A DNA stretch of 45,695 nucleotides from Oscillospiraceae bacterium (GTDB lineage Bacteria > Bacillota > Clostridia > Oscillospirales > Oscillospiraceae): NCBI GenBank assembly GCA_017448455.1, contig JAFSLL010000111.1, positions 1 through 45,695 of the forward strand. The letters run 5' to 3'. Shown in pieces: positions 7,223 to 13,670 of this stretch (positions are counted from its first letter, which is position 1; each line of letters starts with the position of its first letter). Position numbers and translations under genes: made by a program. Below the pieces are notes generated by a model. The model saw only the letters and a program-made list of their open reading frames with translations, was not told the origin of the DNA and ran no database searches.

Positions 7223-8526
7223 ACGATATCTTCCGCTCCGAAAGGATCACCGCATTCCGGGCAGAATTTCGGCGGATTGGTCGGATCTTCCGGCTCCCAT
7301 CCGCATTTGTCACAGCGGTACTGGGGAGCGCCTTCCGGCTTTTTTGCGCCGCACTCCGCGCAGAATTTGCCTTTGTTGACCGTACCGCAGCTCGGGCAGG
7401 TCCATCCGACCGCAACAACAGGCTCCGGCTTTTTCGTTCCGCACTGGGCGCAGAACTTCCCACTCGCAGCAGAACCGCAGCTCGGGCAGGTCCATGCGTC
7501 AGCATTCACCGGCGCAGCGGGCTGTGTTCCCATCTGATAGAGAGATGCCGCATTCACACCGCCGGCTGTCTGGGCCATGTTCATTCCGACGAAGCCCATT
7601 GCGGCGCCGTTTTCATTCGCAGCGGCAGCCTGCATGGCCGCAGCCTGCGCGCCGACAAGATGTGCCGCGGCCATGGTCGGGTTCTTGAAGGCGGCATTCT
7701 TCTGCATTTCCTTAATCATTTTCTCGTCTTCTTCGCTGGCCTTGATGCTGGACACACCGATGGAGACGATCTCCATGCCGCGAACCTCGCCCCACTTGGC
7801 GTCGAGTTCTCTGTTCAGCGCATCCGCGAGTTCGGTGGTATGGCCGGGAAGGGCGGAATAACGGACACCGAGTTCGGAAATCCTGGCAAACGCAGGCTGA
7901 AGAGCCGTGAGAAGTTCCGTTCTCATCTGGTTGCTCAGCTGGTCGACCGTGTAGGCGCTGGAAACATTGCCGCAGACATTCGTATAGAACAGGAGCGGAT
8001 TCGTCAGGCGGAAGCTGTACTCACCGAAGCAGCGAACGGAGATATCAATGTCGATCCCCGCATTGGCGTCGACAACGCGGAACGGAACCGGTGAAGGTGT
8101 GCCATACTTGTTCCCGGTAATCTCCTTCGTATTAAAATAATAGACACGCTGATCCTTCGGAACCTCGCCGCCAAAGGTGAAACGCTTGCCGATCTGCTTG
8201 AAAACGGACAGAATGCCTTCTCCCAGACTGCCGGCAAAAACAGAAGGCTCCGAAGAAGCGTCATACTGGTATTCACCGGGTTCCGCACAGACATCGACAA
8301 TCTTGCCCTGCTCGACAATCAGCATGCACTGACCGTCCGCAACCGCAATAACGGAACCGCTGGAAATGATGTTGTCATTCCCGTAGTTGCTCCCGCGTCC
8401 TGTGCTGCGCTTCTTGCCTTTGCTGGCCAGAACATTGTTAGAGAGCGCTTCGCAATAAAAATACTCTTTCCACTGATCGGAGAGAACACTGCTCGCCGAA
8501 CCGAGTGCTGCCTGAATAAGACCCAT
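7219..8526 (-). CDS. SPFH-domain protein with C-terminal zinc ribbons (YdjI-like)
   Basis: A 435-residue protein of the SPFH (stomatin/flotillin-like, also named virion-core-like) family. It starts MGLIQAALGSASSVLSDQWKEYF and has the conserved block GKRFTFGGEVPKDQRVYYFN, then DIDISVRCFGEYSFRLTNP. A helical part follows, then three C-terminal zinc ribbons: CPSCGSAASGKFCAQCG, CPSCGTVNKGKFCAECG and CDKCGW...FCPECGD. I chose the ATG at 8526 because an AAGGGG ribosome binding site precedes it; 14 further codons are open upstream but lack one. It is the first gene of the operon. Such proteins form membrane-associated scaffolds; YdjI in Bacillus subtilis belongs to the PspA-linked operon. No pspA is present in this window. 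Confidence 0.88.
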   Translation of the reverse strand: MGLIQAALGSASSVLSDQWKEYFYCEALSNNVLASKGKKRSTGRGSNYGNDNIISSGSVIAVADGQCMLIVEQGKIVDVCAEPGEYQYDASSEPSVFAGSLGEGILSVFKQIGKRFTFGGEVPKDQRVYYFNTKEITGNKYGTPSPVPFRVVDANAGIDIDISVRCFGEYSFRLTNPLLFYTNVCGNVSSAYTVDQLSNQMRTELLTALQPAFARISELGVRYSALPGHTTELADALNRELDAKWGEVRGMEIVSIGVSSIKASEEDEKMIKEMQKNAAFKNPTMAAAHLVGAQAAAMQAAAANENGAAMGFVGMNMAQTAGGVNAASLYQMGTQPAAPVNADAWTCPSCGSAASGKFCAQCGTKKPEPVVAVGWTCPSCGTVNKGKFCAECGAKKPEGAPQYRCDKCGWEPEDPTNPPKFCPECGDPFGAEDIV

Positions 8527-8585
8527 AAGAATTCCCCTTTCATATATCTGTATCCTGTGAAAACGCAATTCATCAGTTCGTCTTC

Positions 8586-8614
8586 ATAATAAAAGAATGC
8601 CGTTGAAAAATCAA
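8586..8614 (-). promoter_or_regulatory. Promoter of the SPFH-lipoprotein-ZnR-TPM operon
   Basis: Minus-strand -35 TTGATT (8614-8609) and -10 TATTAT (8591-8586) are spaced by 17 bases, about 60 bases upstream of the SPFH start. It is divergent from the secG promoter. Confidence 0.55.
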
Positions 8615-8635
8615 TCCCCGTTTTGCAAAAAACTC

Positions 8636-8664
8636 TTGAAATACAGGGAATGTTATGGTATAGT
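8636..8664 (+). promoter_or_regulatory. Promoter of secG
   Basis: TTGAAA (8636-8641), a 17-base spacer and TATAGT (8659-8664). The secG ATG is 53 bases further on, after a GAAAGGATG ribosome binding site. Confidence 0.7.
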
Positions 8665-8717
8665 TTCTTAGCTTGATTGTAAATAATTGATTTTCATATC
8701 GAAAGGATGACCCTATT

Positions 8718-8957
8718 ATGTCCGCTGTTACCATCGTCTTTGCCGTTCTTCAGCTTCTGGCCGGCGTCGCGCTGACCGTCATTGTGCTGATGCAGAGTGG
8801 AAAGAGTGCCGGCCTGTCCGGTGCGATCTCCGGCGGCGCCGAGACGTTTCTTTCCAAGGGGAAGGCCAAGACTCTGGACGCGAAGCTCGCAAAAGCGACC
8901 AAATGGTTCGCGCTCGCTTTTGTTCTGCTCACGCTCGTCCTGAATCTGGTCGGCTGA
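8718..8957 (+). CDS. secG: Preprotein translocase subunit SecG
   Basis: A 79-residue protein with two membrane segments (about 5-22 and 58-77) joined by a loop containing VLMQSGKSAGLSGAISGGAETFLSKGKAKT. The pattern QSGK..GLSGAI.GG.E..F...KA is the hallmark of SecG, the auxiliary subunit of the SecYEG protein-conducting channel. It has its own promoter and a strong terminator 20 bases after the stop, so it is probably monocistronic. In many Firmicutes rnr and smpB follow secG; here they do not. Confidence 0.96.
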   Translation: MSAVTIVFAVLQLLAGVALTVIVLMQSGKSAGLSGAISGGAETFLSKGKAKTLDAKLAKATKWFALAFVLLTLVLNLVG

Positions 8958-8975
8958 GCTTCTTCCCTGATGATT

Positions 8976-9021
8976 GGAATCCCCGACGGCATTCGTGTAC
9001 TGTCGGGGATTCCTGATTTTT
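8976..9021 (+). terminator. Intrinsic terminator of secG
   Basis: A perfect 12-bp stem GGAATCCCCGAC / GTCGGGGATTCC (8976-8987 and 9002-9013) with a 14-base loop, followed by TGATTTTTC. Confidence 0.9.
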
Positions 9022-9054
9022 CAAGAAACAATATGAATAGTGGGGGTTACTTTG

Positions 9055-9660
9055 ATGAAAATGATCTGCTTTGATCTGGAAGGCGTCCTTGTACCTGAGA
9101 TCTGGATTGCCTTCTCCGAGGTGAGCGGCATTCCCGAACTGCGCCGCACTACCCGCGACGAGCCGAACTATGAGGTGCTGATGAACTGGAGACTGGGGAT
9201 CCTGCGGGAGCACGGACTGGGCCTGAAGGAGATTCAGGAAACAATCGCCAAGATTGATCCCCTGCCCGGCGCGAAGGAATTTCTGGATGAACTGCGCAGC
9301 TTCTCACAGGCAGTCATCATCAGCGACACTTTTACGGAATTCGCCGGTCCCCTTATGAAAAAACTCAGCTGGCCAACTCTGTTCTGCAATGAACTGGAAG
9401 TTGGCGATGACGGCATGATCTGCGGCTATCACCTGCGCATTCAGAATACAAAGCTGAGCACCGTCAGAGCATTCCAGTCGATCGGGTATGACACCATTGC
9501 CATAGGCGACAGCTACAATGACCTCGACATGCTGAAGGCAAGCCAGACCGGAATTCTCTTCCGCTCTACCGAAGAAATTGTAAAAAACAATCCCGATCTT
9601 CCCGCCTGCACAGAATATGACGATCTGATGCGCCTCATCAAAGCCGCGCTGAAAAAATAA
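9055..9660 (+). CDS. thrH: HAD phosphatase, ThrH type (phosphoserine phosphatase/homoserine kinase)
   Basis: A 201-residue haloacid-dehalogenase enzyme. The nucleophile motif is FDLEGVLVPE near the N-terminus (DxExV/T form typical of ThrH), motif II is VIISDTFTEF, the lysine is in NTKLS, and motif III/IV is AIGDSYNDLDML. ThrH of Pseudomonas hydrolyses phosphoserine and can transfer the phosphate to homoserine. I chose the ATG at 9055 (MKMICFDLEG) over a GTG at 9040 because the GGGGG ribosome binding site overlaps that GTG and sits correctly for the ATG. It stands alone between two terminators. The homology is to the family; the substrate is inferred. Confidence 0.85.
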   Translation: MKMICFDLEGVLVPEIWIAFSEVSGIPELRRTTRDEPNYEVLMNWRLGILREHGLGLKEIQETIAKIDPLPGAKEFLDELRSFSQAVIISDTFTEFAGPLMKKLSWPTLFCNELEVGDDGMICGYHLRIQNTKLSTVRAFQSIGYDTIAIGDSYNDLDMLKASQTGILFRSTEEIVKNNPDLPACTEYDDLMRLIKAALKK

Positions 9661-9675
9661 ACCTTATAAAACCAG

Positions 9676-9716
9676 AACTGCCCGGGAGCCGTCAACGGCC
9701 TTCCGGGCAGTTTTCT
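9676..9716. terminator. Bidirectional terminator between thrH and the DtxR-family gene
   Basis: A 10-bp stem AACTGCCCGG / CCGGGCAGTT encloses a second small pairing (GGCC GTTGAC/GTCAAC GGCC region). A TTTTCTG tract follows on the plus strand, and on the minus strand CTGGTTTTAT. It separates convergent genes. Confidence 0.8.
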
Positions 9717-9718
9717 GT

Positions 9719-10096
9719 TCAGTTTATCGAATAATACGCCTGCAGCTTTTCAAAACTTTCCTGACTCAGCCCGTGCTCCATCGCACAGGCTTCCCGCTCC
9801 GCGGTTTCGTCATCGATCCCGGCCTTCATCAGAAACTCTTTGAGATAATTGTGTTTGGCGAGGGTCTGCTCGGCGATGACGCGCCCTTCTCCTGTAAAAT
9901 GAATCAGTTTTTCCTCATCCATTACAATCAGGCCCGCGTCAATCAGCTTGCTGACCGCGACACTGACGGAAGGTTTTGTCACATCCAGTGTTTCGGCGAT
10001 GTTGATGGAGCGGCAATGTCCTTTTTCCTGCGTGATCATCAGGATCGCTTCCAGATAATCATCCCGGGCTTCATTGCGGAAATTCCTCAATACCAT
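9719..10096 (-). CDS. DtxR/MntR-family metal-dependent regulator
   Basis: A 125-residue iron- or manganese-dependent repressor of the DtxR family. The N-terminal winged helix reads DDYLEAILMITQEKGHCRSINIAETLDVTKPSVSVAVSKL, with the recognition helix TKPSVSVAV. The metal-binding/dimerisation part follows with HNYLKEFLMKAGID...REACAMEHGLS, where C and E-H are the usual ligands. Length is that of the short MntR-like subgroup without the SH3-like domain. Its own promoter overlaps an inverted repeat (10118-10133), which suggests autorepression. No metal transporter gene is nearby, so the regulon lies outside the window. Confidence 0.88.
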   Translation of the reverse strand: MVLRNFRNEARDDYLEAILMITQEKGHCRSINIAETLDVTKPSVSVAVSKLIDAGLIVMDEEKLIHFTGEGRVIAEQTLAKHNYLKEFLMKAGIDDETAEREACAMEHGLSQESFEKLQAYYSIN

Positions 10097-10117
10097 TCGA
10101 TCATCTCTCCTGTCATG

Positions 10118-10161
10118 TTAACTGGTTAGTTAATTTTAACACGCTTCTCATGAACATGCAA
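10118..10161 (-). promoter_or_regulatory. Promoter and candidate operator of the DtxR-family gene
   Basis: Minus-strand -35 TTGCAT (10161-10156), a 17-base spacer and -10 TAAAAT (10138-10133). Directly downstream of the -10 lies the inverted repeat TTAACT-N4-AGTTAA (10118-10133), placed where a bound repressor would block initiation. Confidence 0.6.
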
Positions 10162-10169
10162 GCAGTTTT

Positions 10170-10727
10170 TTAACCGGCCCAGTTTCGCAGCATCAGCTCT
10201 TCCTCATGCTCTTTCAGCCAGGCTTTCTGCCTGCCGTAATCCGGGCAGATCCGCCGGACCTCCGACCAGAACTGCGGAGAATGGTTCATGTGAAGCCGGT
10301 GGCAGAGCTCATGCACAATGACATAGTCGCGGACAGATTCCGGAGCCAGCATCAGCAGCGCATTGAAATTCAGATTCCCTGCAGCCGAGCAGCTGCCCCA
10401 TTTGCTTTTCTGATGCCGTATGCTGATCCTGCCATAACTGACACCAAGCAGCTCCGCGTAGTACGCGGTTTTTTCCTGAAAATACTTCTTCGCTTCCTGA
10501 ATAAGCTTCTTTCTTTCCGCATCGTCCAAGGGACTGGCTTTCGAAGTCTGTTCCTCTCTCAGCGCCAATCTGTCCAATTGCTTCTGAATCCAGGCTGTGT
10601 TGCTTTCAACAAACTTTCGAATCGCTCTGTCACTGGTAAAGAGCGGCGCGCGCACCAAAAGCAGCTCCCGGCTTCTGACCTGAAGAGACAGCGTTCTTCT
10701 TCGGCTGCGGATGATCTGAACCTCCAT
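10170..10727 (-). CDS. YgjP-like metallopeptidase-domain protein
   Basis: A 185-residue protein of the YgjP/DUF45 (M48-like) family. It has the start region EVQIIRSRRRTLSLQV, the block SYGRISIRHQKSKWGSCSAAGNLNFN and the zinc motif YVIVHELCHRLHMNHSPQFW. HELCH supplies two zinc ligands; KWGSC and the NHS.xFW tail are family signatures. I chose the ATG at 10727, one base after the htrA stop, rather than the 18-codon extension that overlaps htrA. Function in bacteria is poorly known; a protease activity is suggested by the motif only. It is the last gene of the kinase-htrA operon. Confidence 0.88.
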   Translation of the reverse strand: MEVQIIRSRRRTLSLQVRSRELLLVRAPLFTSDRAIRKFVESNTAWIQKQLDRLALREEQTSKASPLDDAERKKLIQEAKKYFQEKTAYYAELLGVSYGRISIRHQKSKWGSCSAAGNLNFNALLMLAPESVRDYVIVHELCHRLHMNHSPQFWSEVRRICPDYGRQKAWLKEHEEELMLRNWAG

Positions 10728-10728
10728 G

Positions 10729-12048
10729 TCAATCCAGGTCGTTGGTATCCACCAACACGACATCGATATCCATGGTTTCACCGTTGCGCCAGATGGTGAG
10801 GGTCATCACATCCCCGACCTTGAGCTCGTTCTTGATCGCGGCGATCTCCGCCGTGGTCGTGACAGGCGTGCCGTTGGCAGCCAGAATGATGTCTTCCGGC
10901 AGAACGCCCTTCGCCTTGGCGTCGGAGCCTTCGCTGACTTCTGTCACATAAAGTCCGTCCGGCAGGTTATACTTTTCTTTCGCGTTCGTGGGAATGGCGC
11001 CGACCGTAATCCCCAGCGCCGGACGTCCTTTCACTTCTCCTTCGGAAATCAGAGAATTGACCACGCTGACGAAGGTGCCTGTCGGAATTGCAAAACCGAT
11101 GCCTTCAATGCTGGAATAACTTGACATCATCTTCATGTTGGTGATGCCGATCACCTGGCCGTGCATGTTAAACAGCGCGCCGCCGGAATTTCCCTCGTTG
11201 ATGGCGGTGTTGGTCTGCAGAAGCGTCATGCTTCTCCCCTGATAGTTCATACCGCGCTCAATGGCGGAGATAATGCCGTCTGTCAGAGTGTTGCGGAAGC
11301 TTTCGCCGAGGGGGTTTCCGATCGCCGCAACCCGGTCACCGACACGAAGGCTTGAACTGTCCCCGATTTCGGCTGGGGTCAGATGATCCGCCTCAATTTT
11401 GAGGATAGCGATGTCGCTGATGGAATCCGCACCGACCAGCTTTGCCTCATATTCCGTTCCGTCCTCAAAACATACAACGGCGCGGTCACAATCCTCAATT
11501 ACGTGCGTATTGGTCAGAATCAGGCCTTCTGCAGAAATGACAATGCCGGAACCCCAGTTATAGCCGACTTTATTCCCCTGATATCCGGAAATCGACACGA
11601 TAGACGGCGCGCACTTTTCATAGATTTCCTGGAGACTGAGGTCATCGCCCTGCGCGGGAACCGCTGTCATCGTATAGTCAGGACGTTCCTCTACCGACTG
11701 TATGTTGACCTCTGTCTTGTCGGTCACGACCGATTCATAATACTGTTCGAAGAAATCTTTCGGATTCGTCGGCATTTCTTCGTTGTTCTCCGGGAACAGG
11801 GGGGCTTCGGACGTATCGGAAGCCGGAGAGGAAAAACGGAAAGCCATCGAGCTGCCGGCAATCAGCAGGATTAACACCAGAATTAAGGCAGTAATACGCA
11901 AAGGCGTAAAGCCTTTTTTGGGTTTATTCTTTCCTGTCTCCTGTAACGCGGATCCGGAAGCGGCCGTGTCGGCTTTCTGCTCGTCCAGACTGTCGGATAC
12001 CAGCGGCGCATACCAGCTCTGTGATTTATACCAGTTGTCATTCATCAT
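10729..12048 (-). CDS. htrA: Membrane-anchored HtrA/DegP serine protease with PDZ domain
   Basis: A 439-residue protein. Residues 1-48 are cytoplasmic, a membrane segment lies at about 50-70 (RITALILVLILLIAGSSMAF), and the protease domain is outside the membrane. The catalytic triad is H182 (LTNTHVIED), D212 (SDIAILKI) and S288 (NEGNSGGALF). One PDZ domain follows (GLYVTEVSEGSDAKAKGVLPEDIILAANG). This matches the Gram-positive HtrA/HtrB quality-control proteases. The start at 12048 has a GGAG ribosome binding site; the longer open frame begins inside the kinase gene. It lies 16 bases after the histidine-kinase gene. Confidence 0.93.
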   Translation of the reverse strand: MMNDNWYKSQSWYAPLVSDSLDEQKADTAASGSALQETGKNKPKKGFTPLRITALILVLILLIAGSSMAFRFSSPASDTSEAPLFPENNEEMPTNPKDFFEQYYESVVTDKTEVNIQSVEERPDYTMTAVPAQGDDLSLQEIYEKCAPSIVSISGYQGNKVGYNWGSGIVISAEGLILTNTHVIEDCDRAVVCFEDGTEYEAKLVGADSISDIAILKIEADHLTPAEIGDSSSLRVGDRVAAIGNPLGESFRNTLTDGIISAIERGMNYQGRSMTLLQTNTAINEGNSGGALFNMHGQVIGITNMKMMSSYSSIEGIGFAIPTGTFVSVVNSLISEGEVKGRPALGITVGAIPTNAKEKYNLPDGLYVTEVSEGSDAKAKGVLPEDIILAANGTPVTTTAEIAAIKNELKVGDVMTLTIWRNGETMDIDVVLVDTNDLD

Positions 12049-12064
12049 GCATTTCTCCGTATAC

Positions 12065-13498
12065 TTAAATGTTTTCCGCCAGCGCCAGCGTGAAGACAAA
12101 CTCCGTCATTCCGTCCTCGCTTCGGACAGCAATGTCTTCATCATGCGCATTAATGATGGTTTTTACCAGATAAAGGCCGAGCCCCATCCCTTCCTTGTCC
12201 ACGCTTCGTGACCGGTCCGACTTGTGGAAGCGGTCGAAAATATAGGGCAGGTCATCCGGCGGGATTGTCTCACCATGGTTCTTGATGGATACATAGGCTT
12301 TCCCTGTATCTTTAAAGAGACGAACCAGCAGGCAGGTTCCCGGGGCGGAGAACTTAACGGCATTGTCCAGCAGATTATAGATTACCTGGGTAATCGCGTC
12401 TTTATCTGCGAAAACCATAATGTGCGTTTCCGGGAGCTGCGGATCAACATCCAGATTCTTACTTGTCGCTCTGCGCTCAAAGCTGAGAAGTGTCTGCAGA
12501 ACAAGTTCCGATAAATCGAAAACCGTTCGCTGCGAAACATCGGCAGCACGGGCCTTAATCCGGGTTACGTCAAGCATATCCCGAACCAGCCGGGAAAGAC
12601 GGCGTGTCTCATCCCGAATGGAAATCAGATACTTTCTCTCGTCTTCCGGCGGGATCGTCCCGTCCAGGATGCCGTCCGCAAAGCCGGAAATGGTTGTCAT
12701 GGGGGTTCGCAGCTCATGGGAAACATTCGCGATAAACTCACTTCTGCGTTTTTCCGCCTGTTCGAGGGAATCGGCCATTTTATTGAAAGAGTCGATCAGC
12801 GCTCCCATCTCGTCTGTCGTGTCATAATTCTGTTTGACACGGACGGAAAAGTCCCCTCGGGCAAACTTCCGGGAAGCCGCGGCAATCTCATCCAGCGGTT
12901 TTGACATGCGTCTGGCATAGAGCGCCGAGGCCAGAATCGCAAACAAGGCGACCGCCGCGACCGCGATTACAGACCAGTTCAGATAATTGGTCCAGGGGCC
13001 GAGCATATTGCCCAGGCTGGAGCTGACAAAGCAGTAGCCGATTCGGTCTCCGGTTGTTACATCGTCAATTCCCCGCGCGACAACATAGCGTTTTTCCGGA
13101 TAAACACCATCAATCGAGAGGAGTTGGTCAAACGCTCCCTCCGTCTCAAGCGCAGCAAGAATCTCTTCCGGTATTTTCCGCCCGATGTGCTCGCAGTGCG
13201 GTTTTTTATCCGAGCAGGTCAGGATTACGCCATTCTCGTCCGTGATAAAGATGTGATTGCCCGTAGCGCCGGAAATAGAACTGATCACCATGCTGAGCGT
13301 CCAGTCAGACATGGATCTCTCCAGGGAAACCGCCGAAGCGGTATGCGCGACCTCCGTGGCGCCGATCATCATATCTCTGCGATAATCGACAATCAGATAG
13401 GTTCTGCCGATCCCGATAAAACAGACAGACAGAAGAAGAATAGAGAGAGTGAGCACCAGAGCGGTCATGGCCATATTCCGGATGAAAATGCTCTTCAT
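12065..13498 (-). CDS. Sensor histidine kinase without an adjacent response regulator
   Basis: A 477-residue membrane kinase. Membrane segments are at about 10-31 and 174-195, bracketing an extracytoplasmic sensor of some 140 residues with the motif NHIFITDENGVILTCSD (a Cache/PAS-like strand) and two cysteines near 95 and 102 (TCSDKKPHCEH). A HAMP linker (196-245) follows, then the H-box FIANVSHELRTPMTTISG (H261), the N-box VIYNLLDNAVKFS and the G-boxes DRFHKSDRSRS and GMGLGLYLVKTI. It is a complete HisKA-HATPase pair. The start at 13498 follows GGGGGAG. The genes on both sides are lon and htrA, not a response regulator, so the partner is elsewhere. Confidence 0.92.
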   Translation of the reverse strand: MKSIFIRNMAMTALVLTLSILLLSVCFIGIGRTYLIVDYRRDMMIGATEVAHTASAVSLERSMSDWTLSMVISSISGATGNHIFITDENGVILTCSDKKPHCEHIGRKIPEEILAALETEGAFDQLLSIDGVYPEKRYVVARGIDDVTTGDRIGYCFVSSSLGNMLGPWTNYLNWSVIAVAAVALFAILASALYARRMSKPLDEIAAASRKFARGDFSVRVKQNYDTTDEMGALIDSFNKMADSLEQAEKRRSEFIANVSHELRTPMTTISGFADGILDGTIPPEDERKYLISIRDETRRLSRLVRDMLDVTRIKARAADVSQRTVFDLSELVLQTLLSFERRATSKNLDVDPQLPETHIMVFADKDAITQVIYNLLDNAVKFSAPGTCLLVRLFKDTGKAYVSIKNHGETIPPDDLPYIFDRFHKSDRSRSVDKEGMGLGLYLVKTIINAHDEDIAVRSEDGMTEFVFTLALAENI

Positions 13499-13550
13499 AT
13501 CGGTCTCCCCCCTGTTCACGGTGTTGTCGTGTCAATTCTTTCGAATTTTC

Positions 13551-13578
13551 ATTATAATTCTTATTCCGCAATTTGCAA
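13551..13578 (-). promoter_or_regulatory. Promoter of the kinase-htrA-ygjP operon
   Basis: Minus-strand -35 TTGCAA (13578-13573) and a perfect -10 TATAAT (13556-13551) with a 16-base spacer, about 50 bases before the kinase start. Confidence 0.65.
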
Positions 13579-13616
13579 TATCAAGATTGTTAACAATACT
13601 TTCCCGCAGAGAAGCA

Positions 13617-13655
13617 TAGAAAATGGTCAGGAGGCGGTCAATGCGTCTCCTGACC
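13617..13655 (-). terminator. Probable terminator of lon
   Basis: On the minus strand a 9-bp stem GGTCAGGAG / CTCCTGACC (13655-13647 and 13633-13625) is followed by ATTTTCTAT. It lies 16 bases after the lon stop. Confidence 0.7.
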
Positions 13656-13670
13656 AACACGAATGTGATT

